This document shows positions 34,751 to 43,894 of a DNA stretch of 64,000 nucleotides, piece by piece. Below the pieces are notes generated by a model. The model worked only from the letters and a program-made list of their open reading frames with translations. It was not told the DNA's origin and made no database searches. The position numbers were made by a program, and so were the translations under genes. The stretch's first letter is position 1; the number at the start of each line of letters is the position of its first letter. The stretch is from Halobellus litoreus (GTDB taxonomy: Archaea > Halobacteriota > Halobacteria > Halobacteriales > Haloferacaceae), in NCBI RefSeq assembly GCF_024464595.1, contig NZ_JANHAW010000002.1, positions 620,001-684,000 on the forward strand, written 5' to 3'.

Positions 34751-35821
34751 TCAGAGCCCCAGCGCCGTGAGAATCGGGACGCCGCTCGCGAGCGCGCCGG
34801 CGAGGTACCCGCCGATCGCGCCGCCGTTCAGGAGCGGTAGGCCGGCGTGGGCGCGCCCTTTCAGGACCATCCACAGGAGGACGAACAGCCCGGCGAACGT
34901 CCCGACCATCGCGGTCAGCGCCGGGAGCGTCAGCGCCGGGAGCCACGGGACGCCGAGCGACGGCGTCAGCGACGCCGGGAGGAAGAACGCCGCGCTCGCG
35001 ATCATCACGGTCGGCATCACGGCGTCGCCGAGGCCGATGAAGAAGGCGTCGCGGACGTCGTCGTCGTGCTCGTCGCCGTCGGCGGTCGCAGCGTCGACTT
35101 GAGCGGCTGGCTCGTCCTCGCGGCCGTCGCTGTCGGCGTCCTCACCGACCGCCGCAGCGCCGTCGACGGCGTCCGCATCGCCGCCGTCGTCGTCGTTCCC
35201 GTGCGCGTCGTCGCCGCCCGCCTCCGACACCGTCTCGGCGGCGTCGGTGTCCCGCAGCGAGTACGACAGCGTCGTGGGCACGACGAGTACGACGGGAAGT
35301 TTCAGGTCCATCACGCCGGAGGCCAGATCGAGCATATGTTCGGTGCCGTAGACGCTGATCGCGTCGTAGACGGCCAGCACGGAGAGAAGCAGGATGGCAG
35401 GAAGGAGTCCGAAGCTGATCCCGAACAGTCCGGCCGCGCCCGCGCCCATCAGCACGCCCGCGGCGTCGATGACGTACCACTCGGGGTGGATCACGAGCAG
35501 CGCCGCGAGGAGAATCGACGCCCCGATCGCCGCCAGCGGCGGCAGGAGGACGGAGAACACGTACCACGAGATCGACGCGGCCGCGAGGACGACGAACGCC
35601 CGGACGACCCAGTCGAGATCGAATTTGAATGCCGCGAGCATCGCCGCGGTCGCGACGAGGATCGCCACGATGTAGACGAGGCTGTTCGTGGGGTCGGAGG
35701 GATCCTCGACGGTCTGATACCCCGACTCGTAGAACGTCGGCACGAGCGCCAACGCCCCCAACTGGACGAGGAGGAACAACAGGGCGGCGAACCCGACGCC
35801 GGCGGCGACGCGTCTTCGCAT
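34751..35821 (-). CDS. Presenilin-family intramembrane aspartyl protease
   Basis: A 356-residue polytopic membrane protein of family A22. Several transmembrane helices fill residues 8-185; the first catalytic aspartate is Asp153 in AVYDAISVYGTEHM and the second Asp266 in FFIGLGDAVMPTVM. A C-terminal block AGLPLLNGGAIGGY stands where presenilins have the PAL motif. An acidic hydrophilic insert (about 190-258) separates the two catalytic helices, as in presenilins where this loop is cleaved in humans. Substrates are unknown. The internal ATG at 35821 fits the family; upstream sequence is not membrane-like. Confidence 0.88.
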   Translation of the reverse strand: MRRRVAAGVGFAALLFLLVQLGALALVPTFYESGYQTVEDPSDPTNSLVYIVAILVATAAMLAAFKFDLDWVVRAFVVLAAASISWYVFSVLLPPLAAIGASILLAALLVIHPEWYVIDAAGVLMGAGAAGLFGISFGLLPAILLLSVLAVYDAISVYGTEHMLDLASGVMDLKLPVVLVVPTTLSYSLRDTDAAETVSEAGGDDAHGNDDDGGDADAVDGAAAVGEDADSDGREDEPAAQVDAATADGDEHDDDVRDAFFIGLGDAVMPTVMIASAAFFLPASLTPSLGVPWLPALTLPALTAMVGTFAGLFVLLWMVLKGRAHAGLPLLNGGAIGGYLAGALASGVPILTALGL

Positions 35822-35934
35822 AGACGGGCGTTGCGACCGACCCACTATGTGGATTGTGTTTCGGACGTGGCCATCGCGTCGGATCGACGAAGGCGCCCGA
35901 AACATCCGTTAGGCGGCTCATCCTAGGCATTGGT

Positions 35935-36876
35935 ATGCGTCTCGACACCCTCGGAATCGACCGCTCTGTCTCGGTGCTGTTCCCGCCTGCGGTGCTCCTC
36001 GAACGGCTGGAGGAGCTCCCGATCGAGACGGTCCTGATCGACGGCGACTCGGAGTCGGCGTCGGACTCGACGGAGCGCTGCGACGGCGTCGTCACGTTCG
36101 AGTACCGACCGTCACTCTTGAATGCGTCGTGGGTGCATTCGGTGCAGGCCGGCGTCGATCGGTTTCCGCTGGAGCGGTTCCGCGAGGCGAACGTGCGTCT
36201 CACGAACAGCACCGGCCTCCACGGCGACGCGATCGGTGAGACGGTTGTCGGATACATGCTCGCGTTCGCCCGCCGTCTGCACACGCACGTCGCGAACCAA
36301 CGGGAGAGACGCTGGTCGCGACCGGAGTGGGACGAACCCTGGACGATCGCCGGAGAGCGGGCGTGTGTCGTCGGCCTCGGGAGCCTCGGACGCGGCGTCG
36401 TCGACCGCGCCACCGGCCTCGGTCTGGACGTCGACGGCGTCAGGCGGACACCCATTCCCGAGCCCGGCGTCGATCAGATCTACACGCCCGACGCCCTCGA
36501 AACGGCGGTCTCCGACGCGCGGTTCGTGGTGCTCGCGGTCCCGCTCACGGCGGAGACGGAGGAGATGATCGACGCCGACGTCTTCGCGGCGATGCGCGAG
36601 GACGCGTACCTGATCAACGTCGCGCGGGGCTCCGTCGTCGATCAGCGGGCGCTCGTCCGGGCGCTCGAAGACGGCGGGATCGCGGGGGCGGCGCTCGACG
36701 TGTTCGAGACCGAACCCCTCCCCGAGTCCTCGCCGCTCTGGGAGATGGACCAGGTCATCGTCACCCCGCACGCCGGATCAGCCACCCGGCAGTACGGTGA
36801 TCACGTCGCCTCGATCGTCGCCGAGAGCGTCCGGCGCCTTCGCGCCGGCGAGGAGCCGGTTAATCACGTCTGCTGA
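35935..36876 (+). CDS. D-isomer-specific 2-hydroxyacid dehydrogenase family protein
   Basis: A 313-residue NAD(P)-dependent dehydrogenase, divergent from the first one at 9559. The cofactor loop is ACVVGLGSLGRGVVDRA; the catalytic arginine block is YLINVARGSVVDQRAL, the glutamate block LDVFETEPLPESSPLW, and the histidine block VIVTPHAGSAT. The N-terminal domain is short and lacks the glyoxylate reductase-like features of the other copy. The substrate cannot be assigned. Its promoter region is shared with the divergent protease gene. Confidence 0.87.
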   Translation: MRLDTLGIDRSVSVLFPPAVLLERLEELPIETVLIDGDSESASDSTERCDGVVTFEYRPSLLNASWVHSVQAGVDRFPLERFREANVRLTNSTGLHGDAIGETVVGYMLAFARRLHTHVANQRERRWSRPEWDEPWTIAGERACVVGLGSLGRGVVDRATGLGLDVDGVRRTPIPEPGVDQIYTPDALETAVSDARFVVLAVPLTAETEEMIDADVFAAMREDAYLINVARGSVVDQRALVRALEDGGIAGAALDVFETEPLPESSPLWEMDQVIVTPHAGSATRQYGDHVASIVAESVRRLRAGEEPVNHVC

Positions 36877-36951
36877 TGGCTCCGCTCGCTAGTGTTCGCT
36901 GCAGTCCGGAGGAGATCAGCCACGCGTCCGGCGAGACTGGACGAATTCGGC

Positions 36952-37179
36952 CTACCGCGCGTACAGCCGCTTCCCCACCAGCGACGCCGGCCGGATGTCG
37001 CCCGCGGGCGTGACAGCCACATAGGGGCGCGAAACCGGGCCGAACACGTCGACGACGCGGCCGACCGTCGACAGCGACTCGTCGACGGCCTGCGCGCCGA
37101 TGTCCGGGTGTTCGGCGTCGTCGCAGCGGACGATGAGCAGGTTCTGTGCGGTTCGCGAGACGGTACCGAGGCGCTCCAT
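36952..37179 (-). CDS. gar1: H/ACA RNA-protein complex component Gar1
   Basis: A 75-residue protein with the Gar1 core: GTVSRTAQNLLIVRCD, LSTVGRVVDVFGPVSRPYVAV and SLVGKRLYAR, the latter close to the archaeal Gar1 C-terminus. Gar1 binds Cbf5 in the pseudouridine synthase RNP. The start ATG lies 2 bp downstream of the srp19 stop on the same strand, so the two genes form one operon, as seen in other archaea. Confidence 0.9.
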   Translation of the reverse strand: MERLGTVSRTAQNLLIVRCDDAEHPDIGAQAVDESLSTVGRVVDVFGPVSRPYVAVTPAGDIRPASLVGKRLYAR

Positions 37180-37181
37180 CG

Positions 37182-37463
37182 TCAGTCCCGGAGGATCCCC
37201 ACGTAGGCGGCGACCGCCTGGACGAGGTCGTTCTTGGTGGAGTCCTCGGCACCCTTCACGAGCACGCGGCCGCGGGCGTCCCACTCGCGCGGGTGTGTCA
37301 CGTCGCGTTCGATCACGGCGTCGTAACCGATCTGCTGGACGGCTTGGGCGATCTCGTCGACCGTCGGCTCTTCGACGGCGTCGCCGATCGGGACCCGTCG
37401 ACCGTCCTCGCGCGAGACGGACGCGTCGAGGTAGCGCGGCCAGATGACGTTCTCGACAGCCAT
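37182..37463 (-). CDS. srp19: Signal recognition particle protein SRP19
   Basis: A 93-residue protein that binds helices 6 and 8 of SRP RNA and promotes SRP54 loading. Conserved start [23 protein letters not shown] and the later [21 protein letters not shown] block match archaeal SRP19. It precedes gar1 in an operon. The SRP RNA gene is in the same window at about 57220 but not adjacent. Confidence 0.95.
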   Translation of the reverse strand: MAVENVIWPRYLDASVSREDGRRVPIGDAVEEPTVDEIAQAVQQIGYDAVIERDVTHPREWDARGRVLVKGAEDSTKNDLVQAVAAYVGILRD

Positions 37464-37616
37464 AGTCCAACGACCGCGACGCGCCCGTAATACCGTTGTG
37501 GTCCCGGGCCGGACGACCGACCGCAGGTCGGTGAGGGGCGCGAGCGATGAACCGCGGACCGACCGATCGGCGACCCGAGGCGACATTCTTTACCCGTCCG
37601 TTCCCGACGAGCGTGT

Positions 37617-38810
37617 ATGGACCCGGACCTTTCGCCGCTCGACGAGTACCTCGACGAGGCGGACCTGGACGGCTACCTCGTCGACGCCGACAGTTCGGAC
37701 TCGACCCAGCGGTACCTCTCGGGATTCGACGCGCCGGATCCCTTCGTGACCCTCTACGCGCCTGAAACGACCGCGCTTCTCGTCTCGGCGCTGGAGTACG
37801 GGCGCGCGAACAGGCAGAGCCGTGCGGACCAGGTGTCCCGGCTGGCGGAGTACGACTACCGGTCGCTGGCCGCCGAACACGGTCCCAAGGCGGCGAAGGC
37901 GCGCGTCGTCGCCGACTGGCTCGACGACCTGGGCGTCGCGGGCGTCGCGACGCCGGAGCGCTTTCCGCTCGGACCCGCGGATCGACTCAGAGCGCGGGAC
38001 GTCGCCGTCGAACCCGAGACCGAAGACGTGGTCACGGAAGTACGCGCACGAAAGACGAGCGAGGAAATCGAACACGTCCGCGCGGCCCAGCGGGCCAACG
38101 AGGCGGCGATGGACGCCGCTGCGGAGCTCCTCCGAGAGGCGGAAATCGCCGACGGTGCAGGTGCCGACGGGACCGACGTCCTCCGGTACGGGGGCGACGT
38201 CCTGACTAGCGAGCGCGTTCGCGAGGAGATAGAGGTCACGCTGCTCCGACACGGGTGTGCGCTCGACGAGACCATCGTCGCGTGCGGAGCCGACGCCGCC
38301 GACCCGCACGACCGCGGGAGCGGGCCGCTCAGACCCGACGAACCGATCATCGTCGACATCTTCCCGCGCTCGAAGGAGACCAAGTACCACGCGGATATGA
38401 CGCGGACCTTCGTCAAGGGCGACCCGACCGACACGCTCCGTGAGTGGTTCGAACTGACACACGAGGCGCTCGACGCCGCCCACGAGGCGATCGAACCCGG
38501 GGTGACGGGGGCGGCCGTGCACGATATCGTCTGTGATGTCTACGAGGACGCCGGCCTCCCGACCCTCCGCTCGGATCCGAAGAGCGAGACCGGGTTCATC
38601 CACTCCACCGGCCACGGCGTCGGTCTCGACGTCCACGAACTGCCGCGGCTCTCTCCCGACGGCGACGAACTGCGACCGGGTCACGTCGTCACGGTCGAGC
38701 CGGGGCTGTACGACCCGGACGTCGGCGGCGTGCGCATCGAAGACCTGGTGGTCGTCACCGAGGACGGATCGGAGAACCTGACGGAGCAGCCCATCGAACT
38801 GCGGATCTGA
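37617..38810 (+). CDS. M24-family aminopeptidase (Xaa-Pro type)
   Basis: A 397-residue dimetal peptidase. The N-terminal creatinase-like domain (about 1-150) is followed by the pita-bread domain. Metal ligands are in [22 protein letters not shown] (two Asp), [13 protein letters not shown] (His), [10 protein letters not shown] (Glu) and [11 protein letters not shown] (Glu). Together these indicate Xaa-Pro aminopeptidase/dipeptidase. It is monocistronic and divergent from srp19. Confidence 0.92.
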   Translation: MDPDLSPLDEYLDEADLDGYLVDADSSDSTQRYLSGFDAPDPFVTLYAPETTALLVSALEYGRANRQSRADQVSRLAEYDYRSLAAEHGPKAAKARVVADWLDDLGVAGVATPERFPLGPADRLRARDVAVEPETEDVVTEVRARKTSEEIEHVRAAQRANEAAMDAAAELLREAEIADGAGADGTDVLRYGGDVLTSERVREEIEVTLLRHGCALDETIVACGADAADPHDRGSGPLRPDEPIIVDIFPRSKETKYHADMTRTFVKGDPTDTLREWFELTHEALDAAHEAIEPGVTGAAVHDIVCDVYEDAGLPTLRSDPKSETGFIHSTGHGVGLDVHELPRLSPDGDELRPGHVVTVEPGLYDPDVGGVRIEDLVVVTEDGSENLTEQPIELRI

Positions 38811-38895
38811 CGGGAGTTAAGCCGTCCATAGCGCGACGGAGTCGAGAATCAGCCACAGTTGCGACGAGGCGGCGGTCGGACGCGGGTCGAATCGC

Positions 38896-39399
38896 TCAGA
38901 CCGACGATTCGCCCGCGTTCTCGGACCCGTTCGCGTGCCGGTGCTTTTCGTCCCGATACGCTTCGAGGAGCGACTGCAGCGACTCGCCGGTTTCCGGGGT
39001 GAGAACGCCCGCGGCCTGCCGGACCACGTAGCCGTCCTCGACGAGGAAGGCGTAGATCGTCTGTTCGCCGAGGAGGCCGAGTTGCCGCTGGAACGCCTGT
39101 TTGTTGACCGAGAGGAGGATCGTGTTGTCGTGAACGCGCTGTCTGGCGTTCGTCGGCGACATCCCGCCGGTGGAGGTCGGCGGGAGCATCCCCCCCTTGC
39201 TCCCGACGACGAGTTCGTAGTACGAGAAGTGGTCGAACTGATCGCACAGTTCAGACGCGAACTGTCGCCACGAACCCACGAGCGACCGCTGGCGGTGGTG
39301 GAAACTCACGACGAGGAGCGTCTGCTCGCCGTCGAGGTCCTCGGGCAGCGTAACCCTGCGGCCCTGCGTGTCTCTCCCGGAGACCGTGGGAAATTTCAT
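38896..39399 (-). CDS. Thioredoxin-fold protein lacking the redox cysteines
   Basis: A 167-residue protein whose layout resembles AhpC/TlpA or ATP10-like domains: an N-terminal FPTVSGRDTQGRRVTLPEDL, a beta-strand LLVVSFHHRQRSLVGSWRQF where a CxxC would be expected, and a C-terminal IYAFLVEDGYVVRQAAGVLTPETGESL strand pair. Only one cysteine (LCDQFDHF) is visible and no CxxC, so a disulfide role is unlikely. A TATA-like element at 39428-39433 is well placed for a leaderless transcript. Function unknown. Confidence 0.7.
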   Translation of the reverse strand: MKFPTVSGRDTQGRRVTLPEDLDGEQTLLVVSFHHRQRSLVGSWRQFASELCDQFDHFSYYELVVGSKGGMLPPTSTGGMSPTNARQRVHDNTILLSVNKQAFQRQLGLLGEQTIYAFLVEDGYVVRQAAGVLTPETGESLQSLLEAYRDEKHRHANGSENAGESSV

Positions 39400-39784
39400 C
39401 AGTAACTGCTGTCCTTACTAGCGTATTGTTATACGCGCGTTAAGCGTGCATTCTCCCTCCGTCCGACCGGACGCGGGTGTTCCCGGGTCGGCGGCAGCGG
39501 CGGTCCCTCTCGACTCGATCGGCCGGTCAGTATCACGGCGGCGCAGATTCCTTTCCCCCAGCGTGAGTATAGCAAGCGACCCAATAAACGTACGCTTCCA
39601 GATATCAAATTCGATATTTCGGAACGGAGAATCGGTCAGCTAGCCGACGTGGGAGGCCAACGGATGACTCCGGACGGAGACCGTGGGACTCGGTCTGCCG
39701 GGACTCGTGAGTCCCGCGGACAGTCACCCCGCGAAAGCCTCGCATCGAACCCCTTTTGATTGCGGCGGCGCGTAGTCGGCGGCA
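39400..39784. other. Divergent promoter region between the thioredoxin-fold gene and tyrA
   Basis: About 385 bp with no supported gene. Besides the minus-strand TATA box at 39428-39433, the segment 39560-39625 is notably AT-richer than its surroundings, with AATAAACG and ATATCAAATTCGATATT stretches. This could be a promoter or binding region for an unseen small transcript; no fold was recognised. Confidence 0.45.
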
Positions 39785-40639
39785 ATGGAGGTACTCGTCG
39801 TCGGGGCCGGCGCGATGGGTCGCTGGGCCGGCGAGACGCTCGACGCGGAGTTCGAAGTCGCGTTCGCCGATCGAGACCCGGACGCCGCGAGCGCCGCTGC
39901 GGACGACACGGGCGGACGCGTGGTCGCACTCGACACCACGGCGACGTTCGATGCGGTCTGTATCGCTGTGCCGATCACCGCCGCCCGAACCGCGATCGAG
40001 TCTCACGCCGACCAGGCCTCGCGGGCGATGTTCGACGTCACCGGCGTGATGGCCGATCCGGTCACAGCGATGCGGGAACACCTGCCCGAGCGCGAGCGCG
40101 TGAGCCTGCATCCGCTGTTCGCACCGGAGAACGCGCCCGGGAACGTCGCGGCCGTGATCGACGCCCGGGGACCGGTCACCGAGGCGGCCCTCGACGCCAT
40201 CGACGACGCCGGAAACCACGTCTTCGAGACGGATCCCGAGGAGCACGATTCCGCGATGGAGACGGTACAAGCGGGGGCCCACACCGCGATCCTCGCATAT
40301 GCCCTGGCGGCCGAGGACGTCCGCGAGGAGTTCGCGACGCCCGTCTCGCGCGCGCTCTCGGATCTCGTCGGGACCGTGACCGAGGGAACGCCGCGCGTCT
40401 ACCGAGAGATCCAGGAGTCCTTCGAGGGTGCCGACGCCGTCGCCGCGGCCGCGAAGCGCATCGCCGAGGCCGACGGGGAGGCGTTCGAACGCCTGTACGA
40501 AGAGGCAAGAGGCAAGCGGCGTCGACAGGGCGGTCCGACGGATCCGGGCGAGGCGTCCGCGGACGACGAGCTAACGGAAGGCGACGCCGCCGAGGAATCG
40601 ACGACCGGGGACGATTCGACGCGAGGCGACCGACAGTGA
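39785..40639 (+). CDS. tyrA: Prephenate dehydrogenase
   Basis: NAD(P)-dependent enzyme of tyrosine synthesis, 284 residues. N-terminal Rossmann loop VLVVGAGAMGRWAGE, then VCIAVPITAAR, FDVTGVMADPV and SLHPLFAPE, the TyrA catalytic histidine block. A charged low-complexity tail (about 240-284) looks like a haloarchaeal extension. The stop overlaps the GTG start of the Rsm22-like gene (GTGA). Confidence 0.92.
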   Translation: MEVLVVGAGAMGRWAGETLDAEFEVAFADRDPDAASAAADDTGGRVVALDTTATFDAVCIAVPITAARTAIESHADQASRAMFDVTGVMADPVTAMREHLPERERVSLHPLFAPENAPGNVAAVIDARGPVTEAALDAIDDAGNHVFETDPEEHDSAMETVQAGAHTAILAYALAAEDVREEFATPVSRALSDLVGTVTEGTPRVYREIQESFEGADAVAAAAKRIAEADGEAFERLYEEARGKRRRQGGPTDPGEASADDELTEGDAAEESTTGDDSTRGDRQ

Positions 40640-42099
40640 TCGACCGCGAGGCCGTCCGCGCGAACGCGAAGTACCTGCGGGAGGTCCGCCCGATCGATCC
40701 CGAGGAGATCCACGAGTACGTCGAGGGCACGCCCCATCCGGCGGTCGTCCGCGAGACGCTCAGGGAGGAGGCGTTCGACCTGGGCCTCCGGGAACGCGAG
40801 GACGGTACCTTCGTTCCGGCGAGCGACGAGCCCGTCCCGCGGCCGGGGTGGAACCCCGAGGCGATTCCCGAACGGTACGCGTTCGCCGTCGAGGACCTCC
40901 TGGTCGAACGGTACGGTGCGAACTGGCACCGCGGCGAGAGCGGCGATCGACTCCGGGAAGCGATCCGGCGGCTCAAGGAGGACTACTACCGGGGGAATCC
41001 CGTCGACTACGACGACGTGGCCGCGATGGGCTACGCGATCTATCACCTGCCGGACTACTACGCCGCGATCGGATACGTCCTCGACGACCTCGCTGAGCGG
41101 GAGGGTCTCTCCAGAACCCTACGCGTTCTCGACGTCGGCGCGGGCGCGGGCGGGCCGGCGCTCGGTCTTCACGATTACCTGCCGAACGACGCCGTCGTCG
41201 ACTACCACGCCGTCGAACCGTCGGCCGCGGCGGACGTCCTCGAGCCGTTGCTCGCGGAGACCGGTCGGAACTTCCGGACGATGATCCACCGCGAGACCGC
41301 CGAGGCGTTCGACCCCGAGTCGGTCACCGCCGACGGCGCGGGCATCGACCTCGTTCTCTTCGCCAACGTGTTGAGCGAACTCGACGACCCCGAGGCCGTC
41401 GCCGCCCGGTACCTGGACGCGGTCGCCGACGACGGGTCGTTCCTCGCCATCGCGCCAGCCGATCGGAACACCAGCATCGGGCTCCGTGAGATCGAGCGCG
41501 CGCTCGTCCCGGCGGATTCCGAGACGTCGGTCTACGCGCCGACGCTCCGGCTGTGGCCCGGGGAGGCCCCCACCGATCGGGGGTGGTCGTTCGACCGCCG
41601 CCCCGACGTCGAGGCCCCGGCCTTCCAGCGCCGCCTCGACGAGGCGGGCGAGTCCGACGCCCCCGAAGCAGCGAGCGAGGCGTCCGTCCGAACGCCCGGA
41701 GACGGCACGTTCAGGAACGAGACGGTGCAGTTCTCCTACGCGATCCTCAGACCGGACGGCGCGAGTCGGACGGACGTCCTCGCGGATCCGGACCGCCACG
41801 CGAAGATGGCCGAGATGGAGCGTCACGTCACGAACCGGATCGACCTCCTCGCCGTCAAACTGAGTCGGGATCTGACCGACGACGCCGACGCGCACCCGCT
41901 GTTCAAGATCGGCGATGGGAGCGAGTCGGTGGAGCACTACGCCGTCTCGACCGCCCGCGACGCGCTGAACGAGGCGCTGCTCCACGCGGATTACGGGGAC
42001 GTGCTGGCGTTCGAGAACGCGCTCTGTCTGTGGAACGACGACGAGGGCGCGTACAACCTCGTCGTCGACGGCGAGACGTTCGTCGAGCGGGTCGCCTGA
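40636..42099 (+). CDS. Rsm22-family SAM-dependent methyltransferase-like protein
   Basis: A 487-residue protein with an N-terminal helical region, a SAM-binding domain (LRVLDVGAGAGGPALGLHDY; VDYHAVEPS; DLVLFANVLSELDDPE) and a C-terminal extension ending in WNDDEGAYNLVVDGETFVERVA. This fits the Rsm22 (small ribosomal subunit methyltransferase-like) family. Starts with GTG overlapping the tyrA stop. Translational coupling of tyrosine synthesis to a ribosome-assembly-like factor has no obvious functional logic. Confidence 0.72.
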   Translation: MIDREAVRANAKYLREVRPIDPEEIHEYVEGTPHPAVVRETLREEAFDLGLREREDGTFVPASDEPVPRPGWNPEAIPERYAFAVEDLLVERYGANWHRGESGDRLREAIRRLKEDYYRGNPVDYDDVAAMGYAIYHLPDYYAAIGYVLDDLAEREGLSRTLRVLDVGAGAGGPALGLHDYLPNDAVVDYHAVEPSAAADVLEPLLAETGRNFRTMIHRETAEAFDPESVTADGAGIDLVLFANVLSELDDPEAVAARYLDAVADDGSFLAIAPADRNTSIGLREIERALVPADSETSVYAPTLRLWPGEAPTDRGWSFDRRPDVEAPAFQRRLDEAGESDAPEAASEASVRTPGDGTFRNETVQFSYAILRPDGASRTDVLADPDRHAKMAEMERHVTNRIDLLAVKLSRDLTDDADAHPLFKIGDGSESVEHYAVSTARDALNEALLHADYGDVLAFENALCLWNDDEGAYNLVVDGETFVERVA

Positions 42100-42166
42100 G
42101 CGAATCCGGGCGTCCGGGAGTCGCCACGGGCGGTACACATTTCCGCTGTCCGACGAAGACCCCCGT

Positions 42167-42970
42167 ATGAGCGAACCGCTCTCCGTCCTCCTGACGAACG
42201 ACGACGGGATCGACGCCGTCGGGTTCCGCGCGCTGTACGAGGGGCTCTCGGCGTTCGCCGACGTGACCGCCGTCGCGCCCGCGAACGACCAGAGCGCCGT
42301 CGGCCGACAGCTCTCGGCCGACGTCAGCGTCCGCGAACACGAACTCGGCTACTCGGTCGAGGGGACCCCGGCCGACTGCGTCGTCGCCGGTCTCGAATCG
42401 CTCTGTCCCGACGTCGACGCCGTCGTCTCCGGGTGCAACAAGGGCGCGAACCTCGGCGCGTACGTGCTGGGTCGGTCGGGGACGGTCAGCGCCGCCGTCG
42501 AGGCGGCCTTCTTCGACGTGCCGGCGATCGCCACCTCGCTGTACGTCCCCGGCGGCGGCGACACGCCCTGGCACGAACAGGCGACCGACACCGAGGACTT
42601 CCGCGAGGCGACGCGGGCGACGACGTATCTGCTCCGGCACGCGCTCGGGGCCGGCGTGTTCGAGCAGGCCGAGTACCTGAACGTCAACGCGCCGCTGGCC
42701 GACGGGGCCGGCGGTCCGGCGCCGCTCGAGATCACGACGCCGTCGACGCTGTACGAGATGACGGCCGAACACGACGGTAACGGGACGGTCACGCTGCACG
42801 ACGGGATCTGGGAGCGAATGCGCACGGACGACCTTCCGGATCCCGCCGGAACCGACAGACGCGCGGTCGTCGAAGGCCGCGTGTCCGTCTCACCGCTGAC
42901 GGCCCCGCACACGACCGAACACCACGAGGCACTCGACGGCCTCGCGGAGACGTATCTGGACGCGGTGTAG
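42167..42970 (+). CDS. surE: 5'/3'-nucleotidase SurE
   Basis: Metal-dependent nucleoside monophosphate phosphatase, 267 residues. The metal site is in VLLTNDDGIDAVG, and AVAPANDQSAVGRQLS, VEGTPADCVVAGL and VSGCNKGANLGAYVLGRSGTVSAA are the family blocks. The product is convergent with the methyltransferase gene downstream. Confidence 0.95.
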   Translation: MSEPLSVLLTNDDGIDAVGFRALYEGLSAFADVTAVAPANDQSAVGRQLSADVSVREHELGYSVEGTPADCVVAGLESLCPDVDAVVSGCNKGANLGAYVLGRSGTVSAAVEAAFFDVPAIATSLYVPGGGDTPWHEQATDTEDFREATRATTYLLRHALGAGVFEQAEYLNVNAPLADGAGGPAPLEITTPSTLYEMTAEHDGNGTVTLHDGIWERMRTDDLPDPAGTDRRAVVEGRVSVSPLTAPHTTEHHEALDGLAETYLDAV

Positions 42971-42985
42971 CTGCCCGGAGCCTCC

Positions 42986-43780
42986 TTACTCCAGCACGGC
43001 GACGAACCGGAGTCGGCGGTAGTCGGCGGTCCACACGCCGTCGTCGTACAGTTCCTCGCGGAGTCGGTCCTCGACGGCGGCGACGACCCCAGCGCGCTCC
43101 CCGTCCGGGACCGGTCCGAGCAGCCGATCGCCGAACATCTCCAGCCACCCGGCCAACCCGTCCTCGCCGTCGTCGAGTTCGGTCGGCCGATCGAACAGCC
43201 TCGCGTACCGGACCTCGAAGCCGTGCGCCTCCAGCGCGGTCGCGTGCTCGCCGATCGTCGGGAAGTACCACGGCTCGGTCGGGGATTCGTAGCCCCGTTC
43301 GCGCAGTTCCGCTCGGACTGCGTCGGCGATCGCGCCAACGTTTCCGCTGCCGCCCAGTTCGGCGACGAAGCGCCCGCCGGGTCGGAGCGCGGCCGCGACC
43401 GAGTCGAGGACGGCGTCCTGGTCGTCGATCCAGTGCAGCACCGCGTTCGAGAACACGGCGTCGACCGGGTCCGCGACCTCGAAGTCGCGGGCGTCGCCCC
43501 GCCGGAACGCCAGTTCGGGGTACGTCTCGCGGGCCGTCTCGATCATCTCCGCGGACTGGTCGATCCCGACGACGTCCGCGCCAGCGTCGGCGATGCGGTC
43601 GGTCAGGTGGCCGGTGCCGCAGCCGAGGTCGAGAATCCGCTCGCCCGATTGGGGATCGAGGAGGTCGAGGACGTCTGCGCCGTACTCGTAGACGAACGCG
43701 TGTGAGCCGTCGTACGCGTCCGAGTCCCAGTCGGAACCGGTCTCGGAGTCGGCCGCTGAACCCTGATCCGGAGCGGTCAT
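42986..43780 (-). CDS. Class I SAM-dependent methyltransferase (trans-aconitate methyltransferase-like)
   Basis: A 264-residue Rossmann methyltransferase. Motif I is RILDLGCGTGHLTDRIA, motif II VVGIDQSAEMIETA, and motif IV/V VFSNAVLHWIDDQDAVLDSVAAAL with RPGGRFVAELGG. The VLHWIDD motif and the GWLEMFGDRLL region resemble trans-aconitate 2-methyltransferase, but the substrate is not established. A long in-frame extension upstream is spurious, covering the antisense of the HEAT-repeat gene. The ATG at 43780 fits. Confidence 0.87.
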   Translation of the reverse strand: MTAPDQGSAADSETGSDWDSDAYDGSHAFVYEYGADVLDLLDPQSGERILDLGCGTGHLTDRIADAGADVVGIDQSAEMIETARETYPELAFRRGDARDFEVADPVDAVFSNAVLHWIDDQDAVLDSVAAALRPGGRFVAELGGSGNVGAIADAVRAELRERGYESPTEPWYFPTIGEHATALEAHGFEVRYARLFDRPTELDDGEDGLAGWLEMFGDRLLGPVPDGERAGVVAAVEDRLREELYDDGVWTADYRRLRFVAVLE

Positions 43781-43894
43781 CGGCTGGAACTGCGACCGGG
43801 GAGAAATATAACGTTGCGGTCGCCGCTCGGAGCCGGATCCGCGCCGAGGAGAGAAGGGAAACGCTCTTTTCGGGTACGGACGGATATCAGGCAT

